This document shows, piece after piece, positions 4,681 to 11,027 of a stretch of DNA of 11,027 bases. The stretch comes from Chloroflexota bacterium (GTDB lineage Bacteria > Chloroflexota > Chloroflexia > JAMDCE01). Numbering within the stretch: the stretch's first letter is position 1; each line of letters opens with the position of its first letter. The position numbers were made by a program, and so were the translations under genes. The stretch spans positions 1-11,027 of the forward strand of contig JAMDCE010000214.1 in the NCBI GenBank assembly GCA_023489135.1, read 5' to 3'. A model generated the notes under the pieces. The model was not told the origin of the DNA. It made no database searches and saw only the letters and a program-made list of their open reading frames with translations.

Positions 4681-7125
4681 GTGCAAGTCGATAACGAGTT
4701 GCTCGAAAAGATAGACGATATGAAGCTGACCCGCTGGGCCGGCCGCTTGCGCGAGGAGTTCTTTAACACGGAGCAGGTGGTAAGCAGCGATCGGGCGCGG
4801 CTCACGGTCGAGTCGTGGAAAGAGACCGAGGGCGAGCCTTACCTGCTGCGGCGGGCGAAGGTGATGAAGAAGATCGCCGAGGAGCTGCCCCTGGCCCTAT
4901 TCCCAGGGCAAATGCTGGCCTCCAACGACACTCGGTTCTTCCGGGGGGTTCATCCTCACGTGGACTGCGCCGGTACCTATCTCATTCCCCTTCTCGAAGA
5001 GAGGGAGCAGCTCGAAGGGCGTATCACTATGGGGGGGCCCGAGGAGAAAGGATGCCTGGCCGACGAGGATTTTGCCACGCTGGTGGAAGCGATCAAGTTC
5101 TGGAAGGGAAAAACGGTTACCGACCGGGTTGCCGAGCTTTCCAAGGTGACTCTGGGAAGCTGGTATGATGACCTGGTCGAATCGGGCAACCAGCGCCACG
5201 ATACGTTTCCTCCCGTTTCCGGCTCCATCGACTACGAGCGGTTGGTCGCCCAGGGGGTTCGGGGTTTCATCGAAGAGGCGAAGGAGCAGATTCGGCAATG
5301 GGTTGAACGGAACGACGACGATATCGAGAGGCTCTATTTCTGGCAGGCCGCTATCATCGGATTGGAGGCGGTGCTGACCCTGGCCAGGCGCCACGCCGAG
5401 CTGGCCCGGGAGATGGCCGCGCGGGAGACGGACCCCGAGGTGCGTTCCAGACTGGAGGGGATCGCCGAGACGTGCTCCTGGGTGCCCGAGCATCCGGCGC
5501 GCTCCTTTCGGGAGGCCGTGCAAAGTGTGATTCTGGTGTGTCTGGCTCTCAAGCTGGAGGCAGCGGCATTCCCGCCCGGCGGGTGGGGCCTGCCGGATCA
5601 GTACCTCTACCCCCATTTCAAGCGGGATTGGGAAGAGGGGCGCCTGACTTTGGAGGATGCTTTCGACCTCATCAACGAGTTCCTTCTCTTCGCCGCTCGC
5701 TGCGACTGGGTGATGGACGTTAGCTATCGGGACCACAGCCAGAAGGGCTACCTCAGCAATCTGGGCATTGCCGGGCCGGACCGGGCCGGGGAAGATGCCA
5801 GCAACGAGCTGAGCTACCTTATCCTTCACGTCGCGGGACTGGTCAAGTACGCGGAGCCCCACATAGCGGTACGCTGGCAGAAGGATACGCCTTCCTGGTT
5901 GATGCGCAAGGCCCTGGAGACCAACTGGCGCGCCGGCGGAGGCATTCCTCAATTTCAGAACTCCGATCACGTGGTGAACTACTTATTCGAGCGGGGAGCC
6001 GACATCGGGAGCGCGCGCTACTGGCAGCCCTACGGTTGCTCCCAGGCGCTGCCCTGGGACGAGATGGGCATCATTCCCGCGTCTTACCTGAACATTCCCC
6101 TCTGCGTCGACCTGGCTTTACATAATGGTATTGCCTCCCAGACCGGCAAGCGTGTGGGCTTGGAAACGGGCGATGCTCGGAACTTCCTGACCTTCGACGA
6201 CTTCTTGGAAGCTTTCAAGAAGCAGGCCAGGCACGTGATTCATTGGCAGCTATGGCACGATCGCCTGGCCGATCAGGTGCGGAAGGAGATCTTTCCCAGG
6301 CCTCTAACGTCTGTGCTGGTCCCGGGTTGCCTGGAGAGCGGCAAAGACATCACGGCCGGGGGCTGTCCTCGCTATTCGGTGCAGTACAAGAAGGACCGGG
6401 GCATCGTCTCGGCTGCCGATTCGTTGGTGGCGGTGAAGTCGCTGGTCTTCGACGAGCAGAAGATAGACATGTCCGAGCTGTTGGAGGCTTTGGACGGCGA
6501 CTTCGCGGACGAGAGGGGACAGGAGATCAGGCAGATGTGTCTCTCGGCGCCCAAGTACGGCAACGACCTGGACGCGCCCGACGGAATGGCCAGGGACGTG
6601 GGCAAGTACACGGCCGGCGTGCTGTTCTCGGAGAAGAACATTTTCGGCTGGCCCTATGCCATCAATCGCAATGGGCAGGCCTGGCATTGGATGGCCGGGA
6701 AGCGGCTGGCCGCCACCCCCGATGGGCGCAAGGCGGGAGAGCCGCTCGCCGATGGCTCGCTGTCGGCCATGCAGGGTATGGACCGCAGCGGGCCCACCGC
6801 GCTGCTCAACTCTGCCCTGAAAGCCGATTTCAAGGAATCCACCGCGGGGATACTGACGATCAAGCTCTCGGCGCCCCTGTGTCAGACGCAGGAGCTGCGG
6901 GACAAGATAATCTCATTGACCGAGGGCTTCTTCAAGGCTGGCGGCACTTACATTCAATACAACATCGTGGATGCCAGCGTGCTGCGAGACGCCAAGCTTC
7001 ATCCTGAGAAATACCGCGACCTGGTGGTTAGAGTGGGCGGGTTCAGCGCCTATTTCATTCACCTCAGCCCGGAGGTTCAGGACGAGATTATTCAGCGCAC
7101 AGAGCACAGCCTGAGCGGGGTTTAG
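4681..7125 (+). CDS. Glycyl radical enzyme of unassigned substrate (pyruvate formate-lyase-like superfamily)
   Basis: An 814-residue cytosolic enzyme that uses a protein glycyl radical and a cysteine thiyl radical. The N-terminal PFL-like domain shows RARLTVESWKETEGEPYLL and RAKVMKKIAEELP, typical of the dehydratase/decarboxylase branch. The catalytic cysteine is Cys453 in YWQPYGCSQALPWDEMG (TGC at 6037-6039). The C-terminal radical loop is RVGGFSAYF with the radical glycine at 787 (7039-7041), followed by SPEVQDEIIQRTEH. The 334-residue spacing between them is normal for the superfamily. Unusually, the Glu two residues after the cysteine, present in GCxE enzymes (glycerol and hydroxyproline dehydratases, choline lyase, hydroxyphenylacetate decarboxylase), is Gln here. 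The start is GTG 4681 or TTG 4678, both served by GGAGG at 4666-4670. The activase gene follows after 24 bases. Pyruvate formate-lyase itself (adjacent Cys pair) is excluded. The substrate cannot be named. Confidence 0.93.
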   Translation: MQVDNELLEKIDDMKLTRWAGRLREEFFNTEQVVSSDRARLTVESWKETEGEPYLLRRAKVMKKIAEELPLALFPGQMLASNDTRFFRGVHPHVDCAGTYLIPLLEEREQLEGRITMGGPEEKGCLADEDFATLVEAIKFWKGKTVTDRVAELSKVTLGSWYDDLVESGNQRHDTFPPVSGSIDYERLVAQGVRGFIEEAKEQIRQWVERNDDDIERLYFWQAAIIGLEAVLTLARRHAELAREMAARETDPEVRSRLEGIAETCSWVPEHPARSFREAVQSVILVCLALKLEAAAFPPGGWGLPDQYLYPHFKRDWEEGRLTLEDAFDLINEFLLFAARCDWVMDVSYRDHSQKGYLSNLGIAGPDRAGEDASNELSYLILHVAGLVKYAEPHIAVRWQKDTPSWLMRKALETNWRAGGGIPQFQNSDHVVNYLFERGADIGSARYWQPYGCSQALPWDEMGIIPASYLNIPLCVDLALHNGIASQTGKRVGLETGDARNFLTFDDFLEAFKKQARHVIHWQLWHDRLADQVRKEIFPRPLTSVLVPGCLESGKDITAGGCPRYSVQYKKDRGIVSAADSLVAVKSLVFDEQKIDMSELLEALDGDFADERGQEIRQMCLSAPKYGNDLDAPDGMARDVGKYTAGVLFSEKNIFGWPYAINRNGQAWHWMAGKRLAATPDGRKAGEPLADGSLSAMQGMDRSGPTALLNSALKADFKESTAGILTIKLSAPLCQTQELRDKIISLTEGFFKAGGTYIQYNIVDASVLRDAKLHPEKYRDLVVRVGGFSAYFIHLSPEVQDEIIQRTEHSLSGV

Positions 7126-7149
7126 CTCCGGTAGGTTCTTACTGAATTG

Positions 7150-8064
7150 ATGGAAGAAATCTGGGGCACGGTTTTCAACATCCAACGGTTCTGCTTGCAC
7201 GATGGGCCGGGCATCCGAACGACGGTTTTCCTGAAAGGGTGTCCCCTGCGCTGCCTCTGGTGCAGCAATCCGGAATCGGTCGGCCCTGAGCCTCAACTGG
7301 GCTTTGCGCGGACCAGCTGCAACCGCTGCGGGAAATGCTTCGGCGCCTGTCCCCAGGAGGCGCTGACCCCGGTCGAGGACGGGCTGCCACGCATTGACCG
7401 CAGCAGGTGCACCGCCTGCGGGGATTGCGTCGCCGTGTGCGCTCCCGAGGCCTTGAGCATCTACGGCAAGCGGCGGTCGGTTACCGAGGTGTTCCAGGTG
7501 GCCGTCCGCGATCGTGCGTTCTACGGCTCGGATGGGGGAATAACGGTATCTGGTGGCGAGCCCCTGCGCCAACCAGATTTCGTGGCCGGCCTGTTCCGGC
7601 TTGGCCGCGACTCCGGCGTCTCCACCGTTTTGGAGACCTCGGGCTTCGTCCCCGCCTCGGCGTTCCGGCAGGTTCTGGTTTTCACCGACCTGGTTCTCTT
7701 TGATCTCAAGCACCTGGATTCGCGGGAACACCGGCGGCTGGCCGGGAGAGACAACGGGCGCATCCTGGACAATGCCCGCTTGCTGGAGCGGAGTGGAGCC
7801 AAGGTTCAGTTCCGAATTCCCCTGATCCCGGGTCTGAACGACGGCTTGCCGAATATCAAGGCCACGTCCGCGTTCTTGCGAGAGCTGCTCGGCGACGAGG
7901 CTGCGATAGAGCTAATGCCCTACCATCGCCTTGGAGTTGGCAAGTATCAGGCGCTGGATCGCTCCTATCCTCTGGATGGCTTGCCAAGCCTCGATCCCGG
8001 GCAGATCGACTCGGCGAGGCAAGCGTTCGAGGAATCCGGGGTGCGGTGCCTGGTATCGAGATAG
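7150..8064 (+). CDS. Glycyl radical enzyme activase (radical SAM, two extra 4Fe-4S clusters)
   Basis: This 304-residue radical-SAM protein cleaves S-adenosylmethionine and abstracts hydrogen from the glycine of its partner, here Gly787 of the enzyme encoded directly upstream. The start reads MEEIWGTVFNIQRFCLHDGP, and the cluster motif CPLRCLWC is at Cys31, 35, 38. A ferredoxin-like insert carries two more clusters: CNRCGKCFGAC (57-67) and CTACGDCVAVC (87-97), typical of activases for dehydratases and decarboxylases but absent from that of pyruvate formate-lyase. The SAM-contacting SGGEP is at 134-138, and DLKHLD and MPYHRLGVGKYQ are further family signatures. ATG 7150 is preferred over the adjacent TTG 7147. 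The ribosome binding site is poor, so translation is probably coupled to the gene above. The next gene starts 23 bases after the stop. Confidence 0.95.
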   Translation: MEEIWGTVFNIQRFCLHDGPGIRTTVFLKGCPLRCLWCSNPESVGPEPQLGFARTSCNRCGKCFGACPQEALTPVEDGLPRIDRSRCTACGDCVAVCAPEALSIYGKRRSVTEVFQVAVRDRAFYGSDGGITVSGGEPLRQPDFVAGLFRLGRDSGVSTVLETSGFVPASAFRQVLVFTDLVLFDLKHLDSREHRRLAGRDNGRILDNARLLERSGAKVQFRIPLIPGLNDGLPNIKATSAFLRELLGDEAAIELMPYHRLGVGKYQALDRSYPLDGLPSLDPGQIDSARQAFEESGVRCLVSR

Positions 8065-8087
8065 GTCGAAGGAGAAGGAGGAGAGTA

Positions 8088-9404
8088 ATGCACCTGCTCG
8101 AAGCTTTCGAGAAGTTCCCCCACATCGCGCAGCCCATAATCTACAAATCGGATGCCCTGAGGTTGGGGCAGCGGTTCACGGACGCGGCCCGGGAAGAGCT
8201 GAAGAGCCGCGATGATATCGTGTTCAAAGGCTTCTGGCTGTTCTCTTATGACCGGGGAAAGTCGGTGGTGTACGAAGATAAGATTCCACTTCATTTCTAC
8301 GTCGAAGACGGCACGGCCGACGGGACTATCATCCAAACCAGAACCTACGACGATTCGCCATACGTGGTGGATTTCGTGGAGGGGGAGTTCGTCTTTTATT
8401 ACCGGGTGGACCCGTCCGAACGCCTGCGTCTGGGAAAGATCCGGTTCGATCCCCTGCCGCGCTACTTCAACCGCCAGATAGACGGCGTTCCGATGGCGTC
8501 CATCGTGCAGACCAACGCCGATATGCTGTTCGTCACCGTGAGCAAATATTGCGAGTTCTTCTCGCTGGGCAAGCAGTGCTTGTACTGTGATCTCACCGTC
8601 CACGCCGGCTCGCAGAAAAAGGGCGGGGAGGCGATGATCCTGCGCAAGCAGGCCGAACAGGTGGCCGACGTTCTGGAAGTGGCCCTGCACGAGCGCCGCT
8701 TCCGCCACCTCTTCCTGACCGCGGGCACGATAACCTCGTCGCAGGATGGGAAGTCCGACGTCGACCGATGGTGCGAGTTCTTGAACACTATTCGCAAGCG
8801 GCTGCACGTGTGGTACCCCACCAACTTCCAGGTAGCGGCTCAGGACGATGAAGGCTGGAGGCGTCTGCACGACACCGGAGTGCCCAGTGTTATGCCCAAC
8901 ATCGAGGTCTGGGACAAGGGATTGTTCGAGATCATGTGCCCGGGAAAGGCGAGCGTGGTGGGGTACGACGACTGGATAAAGCGTACGATCCGGGCGGTGG
9001 ACTTCTGGGGCCCGGGGAACGTTATTCCCAGCTTCGTTCCGGGGGTGGAGATGGCCCGGCCCATGGGCTTCCAGACGGTCGAGGAGGCCGTCCAGTCGAC
9101 GGCAGGGGGTTACAATTTCCTGATGAGCCACGGGGTCTTGCCCCGACAGGGGGGATTCTGGTGCGTCGAAGGGGATTCCAAACTGGCCGGCCAGGAACCG
9201 CCTCCGCTGGAATATTTTCTGCGCATCGGAGAGGAGTTCCTCAAAGCCCGTGAGCGGCACGGCTTCACCTCGCCGATGTTCAATATGTGTCGCGTGTGCT
9301 GCGAAAACGGCACGGAATACGACTGGGAATACTGGCACGGAAGCGGCCTGGCATCGAGAAAGGCGGAGCTAGCGGAGCAACAGCCGGCGGTGAACGTGAA
9401 CTGA
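8088..9404 (+). CDS. Radical-SAM protein with an unusual CX8CX2C cluster motif
   Basis: A 438-residue protein, third in the operon. The first ~150 residues have no motif I recognise and may form a substrate-binding cap. The cluster cysteines appear as KYCEFFSLGKQCLYCDL: Cys155, 164 and 167, spacing CX8CX2C and not CX3CX2C. A longer first gap is known in Elp3 (CX9CX2C), but no acetyltransferase domain is present. After it come segments consistent with a TIM-barrel radical-SAM core: FRHLFLTAGTITSSQDG (~205-221, the expected GGE-like region), PNIEVWDKGLFEIMCPGK (~267-284) and VIPSFVPGVE. Near the C-terminus CRVCC (Cys401, 404, 405) could hold another cluster. ATG 8088 has a strong GGAGG (8077-8081) six bases upstream. 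It is not an activase, having neither the activase N-terminus nor the two ferredoxin motifs. It may modify the substrate, a cofactor or the partner enzyme; the function is unknown. Confidence 0.85.
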   Translation: MHLLEAFEKFPHIAQPIIYKSDALRLGQRFTDAAREELKSRDDIVFKGFWLFSYDRGKSVVYEDKIPLHFYVEDGTADGTIIQTRTYDDSPYVVDFVEGEFVFYYRVDPSERLRLGKIRFDPLPRYFNRQIDGVPMASIVQTNADMLFVTVSKYCEFFSLGKQCLYCDLTVHAGSQKKGGEAMILRKQAEQVADVLEVALHERRFRHLFLTAGTITSSQDGKSDVDRWCEFLNTIRKRLHVWYPTNFQVAAQDDEGWRRLHDTGVPSVMPNIEVWDKGLFEIMCPGKASVVGYDDWIKRTIRAVDFWGPGNVIPSFVPGVEMARPMGFQTVEEAVQSTAGGYNFLMSHGVLPRQGGFWCVEGDSKLAGQEPPPLEYFLRIGEEFLKARERHGFTSPMFNMCRVCCENGTEYDWEYWHGSGLASRKAELAEQQPAVNVN

Positions 9405-9603
9405 TTTTGGGTGGGGAGCTGGCCGGCAGTCCGGCGCTCTCGGGGCGCAGGCTAGAAACGCGTGATGCGCATTACCAACCTGCGTGGGATCTGACCGGCA
9501 AATCGGACCCCCTACGAGTTAACCGAGAGAAGACGCTTCCAAAAGAGCATCGTGCTCGATTCTGAGCGGCCTCCAAATAGAACCAGCCCACGCATATTAT
9601 GTA

Positions 9604-9625
9604 GGGGCGACCGGCCGGTCGCCCC
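9604..9625. repeat. Perfect 22-bp palindrome (GGGGCGACCGG and its complement)
   Basis: GGGGCGACCGG (9604-9614) is followed immediately by its exact reverse complement (9615-9625). It lies between convergent transcription units: the radical-SAM operon (plus) and the M24 genes (minus). There is no T-run on either side, so it is not a classic intrinsic terminator, though the hairpin could still stop or protect both transcripts. It looks like the short GC palindromes dispersed in some genomes; only one copy is visible here. The rest of 9405-9694 holds a small hairpin GCCGG-CAGT-CCGGC (9422-9435) and no gene I can support. Confidence 0.7.
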
Positions 9626-9694
9626 CGGTCAAGGGTTCGAGCAGCTATGGCCATCGGCAGTAGGCGTCAAACCCCTTAAGCATGCGCGGGGCCG

Positions 9695-10774
9695 TTAACT
9701 CAGCCTCTCGGCTCCCCCCGTTCCGACCAGGAAGGTGTCGCTCTGGAAGGCTCGGATGCCCTCCGGCGAAATCAGGCCGGCTCGCAGAACTACGACGGCG
9801 CCCTCGGGTATCACTTGAGCGACGCTCCACTCGCCTTCGATGTCCGGCAGAGCGGTGTAAGGGGCGACGGCGCAAATGCCTCGATAATCGTATCCCCGGT
9901 TCTCGACGAGCCCGGCGACGACGTCTCCAACTTTGACACCCGGTCGCAACTGAGCCACGGCGCCCTGGAAGCGAGCGGTCATCAGGTCAGTGGCGGCTTT
10001 ATTGGCCCCGCTGCCACTGTCCAGCGTGCGTCCCACTTCGGCCCAGTGGCCTTTGTAAGCGGCGATGGCGCGAACCAGGACCGGGCCTTCGATGGCTTCT
10101 TCTTTGGCGATGGCCGGCCAGTTCGCGGCCTTAGTCCCCGAAGTGATCAGGATGTGAAGGTCTTCGGCTCCCGCGTAGCGAAGGCGATGCTCGATATCGG
10201 CGGCGACTTCGCACTGCTTGCGTCCCCGCGGCGCGGTTTCGGCTGCGATGGCCTCCAGGCTCATGGCGGCCGCCCGGCGCAGCAGGCCGATCTGGGACTC
10301 GCTCGGCTTCAAGCGCAAAGACTCGACGAGGGCGGTGGCATCGACCACCTCGGCGTCGGGGAGAGCCTCGCGCAGAGCCTGGTAGACCCCGTAGGGGAGC
10401 CGATCCAGTCTGGTGACCCCGATGCGTTTGGGCTCGATTCCTTTTTCGGCCAGGACCGCCGCGGCATCTCGACCAAGGTTCTTCGATGCTTTGAGCTCGC
10501 CGGCCCGGCTGACTTCCTTTATCCATCCGTGCACGCGGGCGTTGAGCGTGGTCACCAACGAGTCGGAGCTCTGAGCAAGAACGAGCATCGCATTGAACCA
10601 GTAGGGGGAGAAATTGGTGAGGTAGTTCAAGTCGCCCGTCTCGTAGGAATCGCCCAAAGCCAGGATAGCATCCAAATTGTCCCGGGCCATCCCTCGGCGA
10701 ACCGCGTCCAGGCGGTTTGCCAGCTCTTCCTCGGGAACTTCAGTGCGGTTCCATTCCATCAATCCGCGTTTCAT
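9695..10774 (-). CDS. M24/creatinase-fold protein lacking the usual metal ligands
   Basis: A 359-residue protein of the length and layout of Xaa-Pro aminopeptidase/creatinase homologues. An N-terminal creatinase-like domain (about 1-155, with RLDAVRRGMARDNLDAILAL) is followed by a pita-bread domain beginning LRLKPSESQIGLLRRAAAMS (154-173). In active M24 peptidases five residues (Asp, Asp, His, Glu, Glu) bind two metals. Here the first Asp region reads LVRAIAAYKGHWAEVGRT (233-250), the GHGIG region reads RGICAVAPY (298-306) and the Glu regions read VVVLRAGL and RAFQSDTFL, so none of the five is evident. It is therefore probably not a metallopeptidase; like creatinase it could hydrolyse a non-peptide C-N bond without metal, or be non-catalytic. 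ATG 10772-10774 follows AGGAGGA at a long distance (about 13 bases). ATG 10757-10759 is an alternative start. It lies 98 bases after a related gene, probably co-transcribed. Confidence 0.82.
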   Translation of the reverse strand: MKRGLMEWNRTEVPEEELANRLDAVRRGMARDNLDAILALGDSYETGDLNYLTNFSPYWFNAMLVLAQSSDSLVTTLNARVHGWIKEVSRAGELKASKNLGRDAAAVLAEKGIEPKRIGVTRLDRLPYGVYQALREALPDAEVVDATALVESLRLKPSESQIGLLRRAAAMSLEAIAAETAPRGRKQCEVAADIEHRLRYAGAEDLHILITSGTKAANWPAIAKEEAIEGPVLVRAIAAYKGHWAEVGRTLDSGSGANKAATDLMTARFQGAVAQLRPGVKVGDVVAGLVENRGYDYRGICAVAPYTALPDIEGEWSVAQVIPEGAVVVLRAGLISPEGIRAFQSDTFLVGTGGAERLS

Positions 10775-10872
10775 AATCTAAAGTAGTCCTCCTACATGCA
10801 TAATCAAGGCGCCTGCTGGGATACGGCTTGGCCCATCGGCGCAGCGGCGCACCTGCCGATCGTCCGGATCGT

Positions 10873-11027
10873 CTAATCTACGCTGAAGAGTTTTCTTTCA
10901 GTCTCGGACAGAATCTCGCAGCCGGTCTCGGTCACTACCACCGGGTCGCCGAGCACCATATAGCCGGCCAGCGGCAGGAAAGTGTTCGGATGGGGAATGA
11001 TTATCATCCCCGGCTTGACCACGGTCT
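10873..11027 (-). CDS. C-terminal end of a second M24/creatinase-fold protein (runs off the right edge)
   Basis: The last 51 codons before the stop at 10873-10875 read TVVKPGMIIIPHPN, then GYMVLGDPVVVTETGCEIL. They match the M24 C-terminus: KPGM, the strand that normally carries IEPG, and the final RIEDTVLVTEDG-type strand. Both glutamates that would bind metal are replaced (PHPN for IEPG, and LGD for IED). Together with its downstream neighbour it suggests a tandem pair of creatinase-like, non-peptidase members; they may form a heteromer or act on related substrates. The start lies outside the window. Confidence 0.72.
   Translation of the reverse strand, partial: TVVKPGMIIIPHPNTFLPLAGYMVLGDPVVVTETGCEILSETERKLFSVD

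Noticed and set aside
4897..5970. Long minus-strand open frame inside the glycyl radical enzyme gene
   Set aside because: Shadow of a GC-rich coding sequence on the opposite strand; the plus frame has unmistakable catalytic motifs.
7965..9338. 457-codon minus-strand open frame opposite the radical-SAM gene
   Set aside because: Antisense shadow. The plus frame has a strong ribosome binding site and cysteine motifs.
9422..9435. Hairpin GCCGG-CAGT-CCGGC after the radical-SAM gene as a terminator
   Set aside because: Only five pairs and no T-run follows.
9815..10786. Plus-strand open frame opposite the M24 gene
   Set aside because: Antisense shadow; the minus frame matches the creatinase/M24 layout end to end.

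Overview
The window looks like a GC-rich anaerobe. It carries oxygen-sensitive radical enzymes (a glycyl radical enzyme, its activase and a second radical-SAM protein), a four-cluster ferredoxin paired with a flavin oxidoreductase, and a UbiD-type decarboxylase. Strong GGAGG-type ribosome binding sites and consensus sigma-70-like promoters show it is bacterial. The GGGGCGACC/GGTCGCCCC palindrome and the M24-rich, CapA-containing context remind me of Chloroflexota, but this is an impression and not a taxonomic assignment.

Layout. (1) 1-510, minus: 5' part of a UbiD-family decarboxylase that runs off the left edge. (2) 511-700: divergent control region with two dyads and a near-perfect promoter. 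(3) 752-2499, plus: a two-gene operon (polyferredoxin and FAD/NAD oxidoreductase) joined by an ATGA overlap. (4) 2593-2680, minus: tRNA-Tyr with its own promoter; facing away from it is a small BON-domain protein with an extremely tyrosine-rich N-terminus (2905-3201). (5) 3244-4380: a scar. A promoter, ribosome binding site and first ~33 codons of a CapA-like gene run head-on into the 3' two thirds of an inverted flavoprotein dehydrogenase gene. That gene breaks at a run of nine G beside a ~150-bp segment with 13-bp perfect terminal inverted repeats. (6) 4421-9404, plus: a consensus promoter, a leader of ~225 nt, then a tight three-gene operon: glycyl radical enzyme, its activase, and a radical-SAM protein with an unusual CX8CX2C cluster motif. 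(7) 9405-9694: spacer with a perfect 22-bp palindrome. (8) 9695-11027, minus: two tandem M24/creatinase-fold genes whose visible metal-ligand positions are replaced; the second runs off the right edge.

How it fits together. The most interesting unit is 4421-9404. The glycyl radical enzyme has a normal glycyl radical loop, but its catalytic cysteine sits in GCSQ and not in the GCxE of most glycyl radical eliminases and arylacetate decarboxylases. It is co-transcribed with a second radical-SAM protein outside the activase family. This combination suggests uncommon chemistry, but no substrate can be named. The UbiD-like gene and the ferredoxin/flavoprotein pair at the left would suit anaerobic carboxylate or aromatic metabolism with a supply of low-potential electrons; that link is inference.
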